Source: Paenibacillus harenae DSM 16969 (GTDB lineage: Bacteria; Bacillota; Bacilli; Paenibacillales; Paenibacillaceae). From it: a stretch of 64,000 bases of DNA. The stretch covers positions 124,001 through 188,000 of the forward strand of contig NZ_AULV01000013.1 of assembly GCF_000422465.1 (NCBI RefSeq). The letters are read 5' to 3'. Positions 1 to 9,093 of the stretch are shown here, piece by piece. The notes under the pieces were generated by a model, which ran no database searches, was not told where the DNA came from, and was given only the letters and a program-made list of their open reading frames with translations. Position 1 is the first letter of the stretch. Each line of letters opens with the position of its first letter. Made by a program: the position numbers and the translations under genes.

Positions 1-37
1 TCGTAACGCCAGCGATTCTTTCCCTTTTGCTCAATTC

Positions 38-360
38 TATAAGTTGAACAAATGAATTGCCGTACACCAGGTAGGATGAGGAATGATATTAATCATTCTC
101 ACTCTAACGGTTGTCTGAACCCTTATTTGCTAAAAAAAGCACGTTTCAATATTGTAACGGCTGCTACAGACCTTATCCGCCGATTTCAGCCCGAAAATGG
201 GCTGAAATCGGGAAATAGCGTCTGTCAGCTCCGTTACATTTTTAAAATGGCCGATATTGCACAAATAACGTTTGTGGCGGCCGTTAAACGAATCAAATGG
301 CATGTGTTAGCCATATCTCTCCACCCGAGTCGCGCAATTCTCTGGTTCAACTTATATAGC
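38..360. mobile_element. MITE-like palindromic element, copy 1
   Basis: Non-coding element of about 320 bp bounded by inverted ends: TATAAGTTGAAC at 38-49 and GTTCAACTTATA at 345-356, the right end continuing to TATAGC. The interior folds back on itself: a near-perfect hairpin (GATTTCAGCCC / GGGCTGAAATC) lies at about 182-210, flanked by GTAACGGCTGCTACAGAC and GTCTGTCAGCTCCGTTAC. It is about 90% identical by eye to 43199-43525 in the same orientation. There is no credible ORF; the 110-codon frame at 52-384 is simply the element read through. Small size, terminal inverted repeats and no transposase fit a MITE mobilised in trans. That class is inferred. Confidence 0.75.
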
Positions 361-454
361 ATATACGCTGTTGCCGTTTATTGACGGCAAAAGCCAGCAT
401 TCACGGTGCTTCCCAAGACCGAATAAATGGGAATCTTTTAAACCTTTGGCATTT

Positions 455-520
455 AAAAAAAAGTGATTCCCCACGCCTTGCCGGCTAAGCCTGGCTAAGA
501 CATAAATGAATCACCTTTTA
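455..520 (-). terminator. Possible terminator of the nuo operon
   Basis: Read on the minus strand, GGTGATTC (507-514 region) can pair with GAATCAC (463-469), which is followed by a run of eight T residues (453-462). The loop is long (about 40 nt) but holds GCC/GGC stretches that can form inner stems. The position, about 100 nt past the nuoN stop, suits the end of the nuo transcript. The long loop makes this a moderate call. Confidence 0.45.
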
Positions 521-536
521 TCCTCCAACTATTAAC

Positions 537-590
537 AGCTTAGTGAGCTCACTAAGCTCACTATGCCCACTAAGCTCACTAAGCTCCAGT
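537..590. repeat. 22-bp perfect palindrome with short tandem repeats
   Basis: AGCTTAGTGAGCTCACTAAGCT at 537-558 is a perfect palindrome, followed directly by further copies of the ACTAAGCTCACT unit to about 590. It lies between the nuoN stop and the probable nuo terminator, so it would be transcribed in the nuo 3' UTR. Function unknown. Confidence 0.6.
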
Positions 591-615
591 CAGCCTTTCA
601 AACATCCTGCTTATC

Positions 616-2172
616 CTAATAAACAACAAACATCAAGTCCTGCCCCAGCGAGAATACCGCGTCAATCCAGCTCATGAGCGGGCCCGGGAACAAGCCGAGC
701 GCTACGGTGGCGATCGCGCACAGCCAGATTACGATGCCGGTTGCGGGTGATACCGGGATGCTTTGCTCCGTTCCGCCGACCCGCATGAACATTTGGCGAA
801 CCAAACCAAAGTAGAAATAATAAGAGATGACGCTGCTTACTACGATGACGGCGACCAGCCAATACGCCTTCGCGTTCGCCGCGCCCAGCAGGATGAACAG
901 CTTGCCGAAGAAGCCGCCGGTTACCGGCAAGCCTGCCAGCGACAAGACGAAGATGACCATCGCCGCCGCCGTCCAAGGCGCGCGGTAGTACATGCCGGCA
1001 AAGCCCTTCAGCTCATCGTGGCCCGCGGCCCGGCTGACGGCGGTCAACACCGCGAAAGCGCCGATCGTCATCAATAAGTAAGCGATCAAGTAATAAACGA
1101 ATTCCGAGAAGCTGCTGCTATGGACGGCCGTTATCGAGATCCCGATCGGCACGAGCATATAGCCGGAGTTAGCGACACCGGATAAAGCAAGCAGCCGCTT
1201 CACGTTTTTTTGCCTTAGCGCGGCCGTTGTTCCGACCAGCATGGCTGCGGCCGACATTGCCAGCAAAGCCAAGAAGATGTCATTGGACACATCCGGTTCC
1301 ATGTCGGTTCTGGCGAAATAGACGGCACCGAACATCATCCGGAAGACGACCGCCAGAGCCGCGCCCTTGGCGATAACCGCCAGGAAAGCGGACACCGGCG
1401 TCGGAGCGCCTTGATACACGTCCGGGGCCCAGGCGTGGAACGGCGCCGCGGCAATTTTCATGCCGAAGCCCGCCAGCATCATGAAGAAACCCACGTACAC
1501 AAGCGCTTTGAAGTCAGCGAGCGCGCCCGGCAAAGCGCTATATATCACGGTAAGATCCACAGAACCGGTCACTCCGTATATGTAGGACATGCCGAACAGC
1601 ACGAACGCAGAAGATATGCCGCCGGTTACCACATATTTAAACGCCGCCTCCGCAGACAATGCGGAACGACGTCTCATGCCGACAAGCACATAGCTGGTAA
1701 GGCTGAGGAGCTCGAGCCCGATGTACAGCGTAACCAGATTGCCAGAGGATGCCATCATCATGGCGCCCATAACAGCCGGCAGCAGCAGGTAGAAAAACTC
1801 CCCTTTTTCGGTAATCGCGTCATCGTCGCGCACGGAGCCCAGCGCTAGCAGCACGGTCAGCGCCGTACCGGTAAGGAATACAATTTTGAGTAAGCTGGCA
1901 AAGTCATCGATCCGATAGCTGTTGGCAAGCAGCTCAATCGTTTCCGCCGCTTCTCCCGCCCGGTTCATGTCCAGCATCCGCCACAGCACGAGCCCCAGCG
2001 AAATGAGCAAGCCAAGAAGCGTCAGCCACCCGATCGATAGCCTGCTGACACGCCCCGGCATAACCAGATCCAGCAGCACCAGCAGCAGGAATACGGCGGC
2101 TAATGCAAGTTCCGGGGCAAGGTAGAGCATATCCGTCCATGTGAGCGGTATGAAAGAAACGCCTTCGTACAT
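616..2172 (-). CDS. nuoN: NADH-quinone oxidoreductase subunit N
   Basis: Antiporter-like membrane subunit of respiratory complex I, one of three homologous proton-pumping channels (L, M, N) in the membrane arm. The 518-residue protein is almost entirely hydrophobic, with about 14 predicted TM helices. It carries the family core: a Lys in the helix around GFGMKIAAAPFHAWAPDVYQ, followed by GAPTPVSAFLAVIAKGAA. The start has a GGGGG Shine-Dalgarno 8 nt upstream and lies 3 nt after the nuoM stop. It is the last gene of the 11-gene nuo operon. Length and motifs are ordinary for NuoN. Confidence 0.95.
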   Translation of the reverse strand: MYEGVSFIPLTWTDMLYLAPELALAAVFLLLVLLDLVMPGRVSRLSIGWLTLLGLLISLGLVLWRMLDMNRAGEAAETIELLANSYRIDDFASLLKIVFLTGTALTVLLALGSVRDDDAITEKGEFFYLLLPAVMGAMMMASSGNLVTLYIGLELLSLTSYVLVGMRRRSALSAEAAFKYVVTGGISSAFVLFGMSYIYGVTGSVDLTVIYSALPGALADFKALVYVGFFMMLAGFGMKIAAAPFHAWAPDVYQGAPTPVSAFLAVIAKGAALAVVFRMMFGAVYFARTDMEPDVSNDIFLALLAMSAAAMLVGTTAALRQKNVKRLLALSGVANSGYMLVPIGISITAVHSSSFSEFVYYLIAYLLMTIGAFAVLTAVSRAAGHDELKGFAGMYYRAPWTAAAMVIFVLSLAGLPVTGGFFGKLFILLGAANAKAYWLVAVIVVSSVISYYFYFGLVRQMFMRVGGTEQSIPVSPATGIVIWLCAIATVALGLFPGPLMSWIDAVFSLGQDLMFVVY

Positions 2173-2175
2173 GGT

Positions 2176-3804
2176 CTAACCCCCCGCCCTTGTTGCAAGT
2201 AATTGTTCGAAGAGGCCGCCGATGCTGTATTGCACCGTATCCGTCAGCACCGATGGATAGCAGCCCAGCAGAAGGATGAACGCCAGCAGCACGATCATCG
2301 GGACCGCTTCGACCAGCCGGGCATCCTTCAATGCGCCGAACCGCTCCGGCTGGGTGCCGAACGTGATCTTCAGTACCGCCCGCAGGACGTAGACCGCTGT
2401 CAAAATAACGCCAAGCACGCCAAGAGCCGTCAACCAGCGCATTGATTCGAATAGGCCGAGAAACGCGAGAAACTCGCCGACAAAGCCGGATAAGCCCGGC
2501 AGACCCAGCGAAGCGAGTCCGGCAGTCAGAAGTACCCCGCTCATAAAAGGCATGGACCGCGCAAGTCCCCCGAGCTCGGACAGCTCTGTCGTCCCGGTTC
2601 GCTCGAACAGGCTTCCGACGATCAGGAACAGCAGCGCGGATATGAGTCCATGCGAGACAAGCTGGAACAACGCGCCCTGCAGGCCGATTTCGTTAAAAGC
2701 GGCAAGGCCGAGCAGCACGATGCCCATATGGCTGATTGATGAATAAGCGAGCACAAGCTTGAATTCCTGCTGCCTGAACGCCAGCAGCGCCCCGTACAAT
2801 ATATTAATGACGCCAAGCACGGCCAGCACGACCGCCCAATCCCGCGCCTGCTCAGGGAAGAGCAGCACGCCGAAGCGCAGCAGGCCGTATGCTCCCATCT
2901 TTAACAGGATGCCGGAATGAATCATGACGACTGAAGGAGGCGCCTCCGTATGCACCTTCAGCATCCAGGTGTGGAACGGGAAGACCGGAAGCTTAATCCC
3001 GAACGCAATCAGCAGCAGAATAAAGAGAACCCACTGCATCGTATCGGTCATTTGGAACGGGTTAACGGCCCCCATCTGATCCGGCGACAGGTTGACCCAG
3101 GCCGTCGGATCCGCCATATTCCGGAAAATATCCGTATAGCTTCCGCTGTAGATGAAGCTCGTCTGCTCGCCCGCTTGATCGATCCGGAAGCCCGCCGTAT
3201 TGACCAACAGCACAAAAGCCAGCAGCATGATCGCCGATCCGATCCCGTTATAGATCAGGAATTGATTCGCCGCCCGTTCGCGGTTGAAATATCCCCAAAT
3301 CCCGATCAGGAAATATGTCGCGATCAGCGTAATCTCGAAGAATACGAAGAACAGAAATACGTCTCTTGCAAGAAACACGCCGAGCATGCCCGTCTCCAGG
3401 AGCAGGAACCAGACAAAAAACGATTTCCACCGTTTCTTCACATGCACGGCGGCCAGCGCCGCCATCGCCGTTACAAGCGTCGTCAGAAGCAGCAGCGGCA
3501 GCGAGAGACCGTCTACGCCAAGCGTATATTGAAACTTAAACACAAATTCGGAGATATCTTGCAGTTCTTTGTTAAGCGGTACATCTACCCAATTCAGCTT
3601 TTCCTCAAAAGCCGCTCCGCCCTGCTGCTTGTCGTAGTCCGCATATAACCAGAGCGACAGCGCAAGCGGCACAAGCGTAGCGGTTACGGCTGCGGTCTTC
3701 ATCCACCCGCTCCGGTGTTTAGGAAGCAGCAGCACGACGAGCAGACCGGCAAGCGGCGAGAGCAGGATGAGCGAGAGAATCGGAATGTCCTGTAGGATGC
3801 TCAT
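2176..3804 (-). CDS. nuoM: NADH-quinone oxidoreductase subunit M
   Basis: Second antiporter-like proton-channel subunit of complex I (542 aa, about 14 TM helices). Diagnostic stretches are VFFEITLIATYFLIGIWG (about residues 153-170), which contains the conserved TM5 Glu, and FGIKLPVFPFHTWMLKVHTE with APPSVVMIHSGILLKMGAYG, typical of NuoM/ND4. Its start overlaps the nuoL stop in an ATGA motif, indicating translational coupling. It sits between nuoL and nuoN in the usual order. No anomalies seen. Confidence 0.95.
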   Translation of the reverse strand: MSILQDIPILSLILLSPLAGLLVVLLLPKHRSGWMKTAAVTATLVPLALSLWLYADYDKQQGGAAFEEKLNWVDVPLNKELQDISEFVFKFQYTLGVDGLSLPLLLLTTLVTAMAALAAVHVKKRWKSFFVWFLLLETGMLGVFLARDVFLFFVFFEITLIATYFLIGIWGYFNRERAANQFLIYNGIGSAIMLLAFVLLVNTAGFRIDQAGEQTSFIYSGSYTDIFRNMADPTAWVNLSPDQMGAVNPFQMTDTMQWVLFILLLIAFGIKLPVFPFHTWMLKVHTEAPPSVVMIHSGILLKMGAYGLLRFGVLLFPEQARDWAVVLAVLGVINILYGALLAFRQQEFKLVLAYSSISHMGIVLLGLAAFNEIGLQGALFQLVSHGLISALLFLIVGSLFERTGTTELSELGGLARSMPFMSGVLLTAGLASLGLPGLSGFVGEFLAFLGLFESMRWLTALGVLGVILTAVYVLRAVLKITFGTQPERFGALKDARLVEAVPMIVLLAFILLLGCYPSVLTDTVQYSIGGLFEQLLATRAGG

Positions 3805-5672
3805 GGCCAGAACCTCCTTCCGACGATCGCGACGATGATGACGACAAAGCCGATAACGGCCGTCAAGCTGTACGTTTGCACCTGTCCGTTCTGGAGCCGG
3901 GCGGCCGTCCGGCCGGCTGACGCGGTTACGATCCCCGTTAACCGGACGATGCCGCCGATGATATATTCGTCTACTACCATAAGCAGGGATCCGATCGTTT
4001 TTAACGGCCTCACTACAACCGCCGCGTATAGTTCGTCTACATAATAGCTTTTCTCCAGCAGCTTAACGAGCCAAGGCAGCCGTTCGCGGGCAGCGGTGCG
4101 GCTGACGCTTCTTTTCCCGTAAATAAGCCATCCGACATAAATGCCGATCAGGCCGACGGCAATGGATGCGACGATGGCTACCCCGCTTCCGTGCGCGGCT
4201 TCCGCTTCTCCGCTCAGCCAGGAACCGAACCAGCCGTTCCACGGCGTCTCGATGAACCCGGCCAAGACCGCCAGCGCAGCCAGCACGACAAGCGGCGCAG
4301 TCATGGTAGCCGGCGATTCATGCGCGCCGTCAGCCGCAGCGCCGGGCTTGCCCGTAAAGACGAGAAAGAACAGCCTCGACATATACAGCGCCGTACAGAA
4401 CGCAGCCGCTAAACCGGCGACGAACAGCAGCGGATTCGTTTCAAACGCAACCGTCAATATCAAATCCTTCGACCAAAATCCGGAGAGCGGCGGAATACCC
4501 GTTAACGCCAGCGCTCCGATCGCGAACGTCCAGGCCGTCACCTTCATTTTCGAGCCGAGCCCGCCCATTTCCTGGATGTTCTGCGTATGTACCGCGTGAA
4601 TGATACTGCCTGCGCCAAGGAACAGCAACGCCTTGAAGAACGCGTGCGTGAACAGATGGAAGATGCCGCCCGTCAGGGAACCGAGACCCAGCGCCATCAT
4701 CATGTAGCCCAGTTGGCTGACCGTCGAGTAAGCCAGTATCCGTTTGATGTCATTTTGCGCGAGCGCGATCGTTGCGGCGAAGATAGCCGTAAAGCCGCCC
4801 ACATAAGCGACCGTCTCCATTGCCGCGGCTGAATCCAGGAAAATATCGTACGTCCGGGCGATAAGGAACACGCCCGCCGCGACCATCGTCGCCGCATGGA
4901 TAAGAGCGCTTATCGGCGTTGGGCCCTCCATAGCATCCGGCAGCCACACATGCAGCGGAAATTGTCCGGATTTCCCGACAGCCCCAAGAAAAATAAGGAG
5001 CGCGATCAAGGTCGTAATTCCGGTCGTAATCGCGCCTGACTGACCGTCGAACACGCTTTGGATCGTTGTGAAATCAAGCGCGTGATCCGGCATGTACCAG
5101 AACAGCAGCAGAATGCCGAGCAGCAGGCCGGCATCGCCGATCCGCGTGACGATAAACGCTTTTTTGGCTGCTGCCCGCGCCTTCGGCTTGGCATACCAGA
5201 ACCCGACGAGCAGGAACGAGCATACCCCGACCAGCTCCCAGAAAATATAGAGCGACAATAAATTATCGGAGAGCACGAGTCCGAGCATCGAGAACGTGAA
5301 CAGCGCTACATACCCGTAGAACACCGTAATGCGTTCATCGTCCTTCATGTACCCGGCCGAATAGATATTCACGAGCAGGCTGACCAGCGTCACCACAACA
5401 AGCATCATTGCGGTCAGATTCGTAACCTCGAAGCCGATGCGCAGCGTATAATCGCCGATCCGGATCCAATCGAAGGCATAATTGTAATCAACGGCCCGGC
5501 CTCCGAGCCGGTCGACCGCAATGATCATCGATAGGACGAAGGCAGCCAGCGAGCCGGCCGTGCCGGTCAGTATGCCGGCCCTTCGAAAGCTCCGGCCAAG
5601 CGCGGTCAAAACGAGGAACGCCGCCAGCGGGAACAACGGAATGAGCCAAGCCGCTTGTGAGTACATGTCCAT
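3801..5672 (-). CDS. nuoL: NADH-quinone oxidoreductase subunit L
   Basis: Largest antiporter-like subunit of complex I (623 aa). It carries the lateral helix that couples the distal pump to the rest of the membrane arm. Motifs include LYIFWELVGVCSFLLVGFWY (TM5 Glu) and GAVGKSGQFPLHVWLPDAMEGPTPISALIHAATMVAAGVF, the NuoL/ND5 signature. The C-terminal third has further TM segments and ends in a hydrophobic helix. The stop overlaps the nuoM start (ATGA), and the start lies 8 nt after the nuoK stop. A second in-frame ATG two codons in is an equal start candidate. Confidence 0.95.
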   Translation of the reverse strand: MDMYSQAAWLIPLFPLAAFLVLTALGRSFRRAGILTGTAGSLAAFVLSMIIAVDRLGGRAVDYNYAFDWIRIGDYTLRIGFEVTNLTAMMLVVVTLVSLLVNIYSAGYMKDDERITVFYGYVALFTFSMLGLVLSDNLLSLYIFWELVGVCSFLLVGFWYAKPKARAAAKKAFIVTRIGDAGLLLGILLLFWYMPDHALDFTTIQSVFDGQSGAITTGITTLIALLIFLGAVGKSGQFPLHVWLPDAMEGPTPISALIHAATMVAAGVFLIARTYDIFLDSAAAMETVAYVGGFTAIFAATIALAQNDIKRILAYSTVSQLGYMMMALGLGSLTGGIFHLFTHAFFKALLFLGAGSIIHAVHTQNIQEMGGLGSKMKVTAWTFAIGALALTGIPPLSGFWSKDLILTVAFETNPLLFVAGLAAAFCTALYMSRLFFLVFTGKPGAAADGAHESPATMTAPLVVLAALAVLAGFIETPWNGWFGSWLSGEAEAAHGSGVAIVASIAVGLIGIYVGWLIYGKRSVSRTAARERLPWLVKLLEKSYYVDELYAAVVVRPLKTIGSLLMVVDEYIIGGIVRLTGIVTASAGRTAARLQNGQVQTYSLTAVIGFVVIIVAIVGRRFWP

Positions 5673-5680
5673 ATGCCGCG

Positions 5681-5983
5681 CTACCTCCTCATTTTGTCAA
5701 ATTCATCGACATTGACGGTTCCGCGCATACGGAACAACGCGATCAATACCGCTATCCCGATCGCGGCTTCCGCAGCGGCGACCGTAATCGTGAACAACGA
5801 AAAAATTTGCCCCGTCAACGACGGAACCACGCCGTATTTCGAGAAAGCGACCAAATTCAGATTGACCGCGTTAAGCATCAATTCGAGCGACAGCAGCACA
5901 ACGATAGCATTTTTCTTGACCAGCGCGCCGTACAACCCGATACAGAACAAGATCGCGGCCATTGTGAGATAGGATGGAAGCAT
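5681..5983 (-). CDS. nuoK: NADH-quinone oxidoreductase subunit K
   Basis: Small three-helix membrane subunit of complex I (100 aa), homologous to mitochondrial ND4L and to MrpC. It has the conserved Glu in TM2 ([19 protein letters not shown]) and a second acidic residue in TM3 ([17 protein letters not shown]), both in the proton path. Length matches the family exactly. It is 4 nt downstream of nuoJ and 8 nt upstream of nuoL, within the operon. Confidence 0.95.
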   Translation of the reverse strand: MLPSYLTMAAILFCIGLYGALVKKNAIVVLLSLELMLNAVNLNLVAFSKYGVVPSLTGQIFSLFTITVAAAEAAIGIAVLIALFRMRGTVNVDEFDKMRR

Positions 5984-5987
5984 CCTT

Positions 5988-6503
5988 CTAATCCGCCTCC
6001 TTCTTCGCCAGCACGATCGCCCCGATGAACGCGACGGTCAGCAGCACCGAGAGCAGCTCGAACGGGATGACATATCCCGTGTACAGCAGCTCGCCGATGG
6101 CCATCGTGTTATCCTCGACGCCCTGCAAGGCTCCGGCTTCCGGAAACGTCGTCCGGCGAATCGCATAGAACAGCACGCCGAACAAGCATAAGGCGGCAAT
6201 AGCCGCCAGCGCTTCATGCAGCGGCTTCGCTTTCTCCCGTTCCGCCTCCTGATGCTTCGTCATCATGATGCCGAAGATCATCAGAATGGAGACCGCCCCC
6301 GCATAAATGAGCACCTGGACGAATGCGACGAACTCCGCCTCCAGCAGCACGAACATGCCGGCGAGGCCAAGGAATACAGCCGCCATGGAGACGACCATAT
6401 GCACGACCTTCTCCAGGCTGATCATGAGCACAGCCCCGCAGATCATAATGGTCGAGAGGATAAAGAACGCGGCGAATTCACCCGTAAAATCGATATTAAA
6501 CAA
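5988..6503 (-). CDS. nuoJ: NADH-quinone oxidoreductase subunit J
   Basis: Membrane subunit ND6-like of complex I (171 aa, five TM helices), with the conserved TM3 segment [22 protein letters not shown]. The start is TTG, immediately after the nuoI TAG stop, with the Shine-Dalgarno AAAGGGGG inside the nuoI 3' end; this argues for translational coupling. Followed after 4 nt by nuoK. Confidence 0.93.
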   Translation of the reverse strand: MFNIDFTGEFAAFFILSTIMICGAVLMISLEKVVHMVVSMAAVFLGLAGMFVLLEAEFVAFVQVLIYAGAVSILMIFGIMMTKHQEAEREKAKPLHEALAAIAALCLFGVLFYAIRRTTFPEAGALQGVEDNTMAIGELLYTGYVIPFELLSVLLTVAFIGAIVLAKKEAD

Positions 6504-6953
6504 CTATTTGCCGCCCCCTTTGGCCGGCGCTCCGATATTGTTGTTATCCTGCCGGACGAGGGTATTATTATCGGTCAGCCACTGCGCATCCTTGAACAGG
6601 TCGTCGCGGCTGTAAGCCGACAGCTCGAAGTGGTTCGTCATTACGATCGCCTCGGTCGGGCACACCTCGGTGCACAAGTCGCACAAAATGCAAATTTCAA
6701 AATTAATATCGAACGTGTCGATAACCTTCCCTTTTTTGTCCGGATCGGGGTTCGGCTTGCCCGTAAGCGTAATACAATCGGTCGGACATATACGAGCGCA
6801 TTGGTTGCAGACGATACATAAATCCGGTATAAAATGCTGGATGCCGCGGAACCGGTCCGGCATTTCGAACGGCACATCGGGATACGAGGTCGTTACCTTC
6901 GGAGCCGTCATCGATTTAAGCGTTACGCCGAGCCCTTTGATTAATCCGTTCAT
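6504..6953 (-). CDS. nuoI: NADH-quinone oxidoreductase subunit I (2x 4Fe-4S ferredoxin)
   Basis: Peripheral iron-sulfur subunit of complex I (149 aa) that holds clusters N6a and N6b and passes electrons toward NuoB. Two classical motifs are visible: CIVCNQCARICP and CILCDLCTEVCP, each CxxCxxCxxxCP. The N-terminus MNGLIKGLGVTLKSM matches the membrane-contacting helix of the family. Shine-Dalgarno AAGGGGG is well placed. Because NuoEFG are missing, NuoI is the most exposed Fe-S subunit here and the likely entry point for a soluble electron donor (inference). Confidence 0.95.
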   Translation of the reverse strand: MNGLIKGLGVTLKSMTAPKVTTSYPDVPFEMPDRFRGIQHFIPDLCIVCNQCARICPTDCITLTGKPNPDPDKKGKVIDTFDINFEICILCDLCTEVCPTEAIVMTNHFELSAYSRDDLFKDAQWLTDNNTLVRQDNNNIGAPAKGGGK

Positions 6954-6972
6954 ATCGCTTTCCCCCTTGCAA

Positions 6973-7986
6973 TCATTTGATGAACAATTCCAAATAAACA
7001 GCGGTCAGAAACACGTTTAACAGCGAGACAGGCAGCAGCACCTTCCAGCCGAGCCCCATGAGCTGATCGACGCGGATACGCGGGAAAGTCGCCCGAATCC
7101 AGAACAAGAAAAATACGATAACCGCGAACTTGAGCAGAAACCAGACGATGCCCGGCACAAAATCGAGAAAAGGCGCCGGCGCATGCCAGCCGCCCAGGAA
7201 CAGTACCGTAGTAAGCGCGGCAATCGCATATACGTATACGTATTCCGACAGCATGAAGAAGGCAAACCGGAAGCCGCTGTATTCGACATGATAACCCGCA
7301 ACCAGCTCCGACTCCGCCTCCGGCAGGTCGAACGGCGTACGGTTGAGCTCCGACACGGCCGCAATGATGAAGACGACGAACCCGATAATCTGGGGCAGAA
7401 AGTTCCAATTCCAGAACCAGCCGCCGTCCTGCGCCGCCACAATATCCCTTAAATTCAAGCTTCCGCTTAGCAAAATAACGCCGACGACGGATATAACGAG
7501 CGGTACTTCGTAGCTGATCATTTGCGCGGCCGAACGCATGCCGCCGAGAAGCGCATATTTGTTGTTGGATGCCCATCCGCCCAGCACGATCGCCAGCGTC
7601 GAGATGCCCGACAGCGCCACATAATAGAGCAAGCCGACATTCAAATCGGCAAAATAAAGATTTTGGGTGTACGGCAGTACTGCAAGCACCGAAAAAGCCG
7701 GAATGTAGGCCAGCGCCGGAGCCAGAATGAACAGCAGCCGGTCAGCCTTGCGCGGAATCGTGTCTTCCTTGACGAGAAGCTTGAAAATATCGGCTACCGT
7801 TTGAAACAGCCCGAACGGGCCGACCCGGTTCGGACCGACGCGCAGCTGCATCCATCCGATGACCTTCCGTTCGAAATAAATCGCATACGTAACGAAGCCA
7901 AGCACGATGAATAGAAACACGACCGCCCACAAAAACAGCACAAGCGCGCCGCCCCATGTGAGCGGTTCATTCAGCCATGGGGGCAT
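6973..7986 (-). CDS. nuoH: NADH-quinone oxidoreductase subunit H
   Basis: Membrane subunit ND1-like that forms much of the quinone-access chamber at the junction with the hydrophilic arm (337 aa, eight TM helices). Typical sequence: YFERKVIGWMQLRVGPNRVGPFG near residue 40, and AAVSELNRTPFDLPEAESELVAGYHVEYSG, whose acidic residues line the E-channel. The ATG at 7986 overlaps the nuoD stop as TAATG and has GGGGAGG 10 nt upstream. A TTG two codons earlier (7992) is a weaker alternative. Confidence 0.95.
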   Translation of the reverse strand: MPPWLNEPLTWGGALVLFLWAVVFLFIVLGFVTYAIYFERKVIGWMQLRVGPNRVGPFGLFQTVADIFKLLVKEDTIPRKADRLLFILAPALAYIPAFSVLAVLPYTQNLYFADLNVGLLYYVALSGISTLAIVLGGWASNNKYALLGGMRSAAQMISYEVPLVISVVGVILLSGSLNLRDIVAAQDGGWFWNWNFLPQIIGFVVFIIAAVSELNRTPFDLPEAESELVAGYHVEYSGFRFAFFMLSEYVYVYAIAALTTVLFLGGWHAPAPFLDFVPGIVWFLLKFAVIVFFLFWIRATFPRIRVDQLMGLGWKVLLPVSLLNVFLTAVYLELFIK

Positions 7987-9086
7987 TAGCAATCGACCTC
8001 CCCGACGACGATATCAACGCCGCCCAGAATCGTAATCAGATTCGTCATCGTTTCACCGACAAGCAGCTTGGGCAAAATTTGCAAATTCACGAAAGAAGGA
8101 CGGCGAAATTTCAAGCGATACGGCTCCGCCTTCCCTTTGGAGACGATATGGCAGCCGATTTCGCCCCGGGGCGACTCGATCCGCACATACACCTCGCCGG
8201 CCGGCGGCCGAATCACCCTCGGCACCTTCCCCATCGTCTCTCCGCCTTCCGGAAACTGCTCTACCGCCTGCTTCAGGATGCGCAGACTCTGGCGAATCTC
8301 CTCCAGACGGATCCGGTAACGGTCATAACAATCGCCGTTCTTCCCGAGCGGCACGTCAAATTCGAAACGGCTGTACAGACTGTACGGCTCCGCCTTGCGC
8401 AAATCCCAATCTACGCCTGTGCAGCGCAGGTTCGCGCCCGAAAGGCCGTAATCGATCGCGGTTGCCGCGTCGTACTTGCCAATGCCCTTGATGCGCGCCA
8501 GGAAAATCTCATTGCCGCTGACCAGCTTGTCGTACTCTTCCAGTTTATTCTCCAAATATGGAATAAAGTTGCTCACCTTATCCATCCACCCCGGAGGCGC
8601 GTCCCATTTGACGCCGCCTACGCGCATGTAATTATAAGTTAATCTCGCGCCGCACAGCTCGTTGAACAAATCAATAATGATCTCTCTGTCGCGGAATGCG
8701 TATAGGAACGGGCTCATCGCTCCGATATCAAGCAAATAAGTGCCCCACCAGACCAGATGGCTCGCTACGCGCTGCAGCTCCATCACGATAAGGCGCATAA
8801 ACTCCGCCCGCAGCGGCACCTCCAGGCCCATCATCGTTTCGACCGCATGGACGAGCACATAATTGTTCGTCATCGCCGAGACGTAATCCATCCGGTCCGT
8901 ATACGGAATAATTTGCGTAAAATTCAAATTTTCCGCGATTTTCTCGGTCCCCCGGTGCAAATAGCCCATGACCGGCGTCGCTTCGGTGATGACCTCCCCG
9001 TCGAGCTTCACGACGATTCGGAATACGCCGTGCGTGCTGGGATGCTGGGGACCAACGTTTAATAGCAGCTCTTCTGTACGGATCAA
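7986..9086 (-). CDS. nuoD: NADH-quinone oxidoreductase subunit D
   Basis: 49-kDa-type subunit of complex I (366 aa), related to the large subunit of NiFe hydrogenases. With NuoB it forms the quinone-binding site. Conserved elements: NVGPQHPSTHGVFR at the N-terminus, HRGTEKIAENLNFTQIIPYTDRMDY, and ESPRGEIGCHIVSKG near the C-terminus. The start appears to be TTG at 9086 with GGAGGTG about 12 nt upstream; no better in-frame start precedes the conserved GPQHP motif. NuoC and NuoD are separate here, unlike the fused NuoCD of E. coli. Confidence 0.95.
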   Translation of the reverse strand: MIRTEELLLNVGPQHPSTHGVFRIVVKLDGEVITEATPVMGYLHRGTEKIAENLNFTQIIPYTDRMDYVSAMTNNYVLVHAVETMMGLEVPLRAEFMRLIVMELQRVASHLVWWGTYLLDIGAMSPFLYAFRDREIIIDLFNELCGARLTYNYMRVGGVKWDAPPGWMDKVSNFIPYLENKLEEYDKLVSGNEIFLARIKGIGKYDAATAIDYGLSGANLRCTGVDWDLRKAEPYSLYSRFEFDVPLGKNGDCYDRYRIRLEEIRQSLRILKQAVEQFPEGGETMGKVPRVIRPPAGEVYVRIESPRGEIGCHIVSKGKAEPYRLKFRRPSFVNLQILPKLLVGETMTNLITILGGVDIVVGEVDC

Positions 9087-9093
9087 GGGTTTG

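Noticed and set aside
52..384. 110-codon plus-strand ORF at the left edge
   Set aside because: It lies inside the MITE-like element, has no ribosome site, and the homologous element at 43.2 kb does not preserve the frame.
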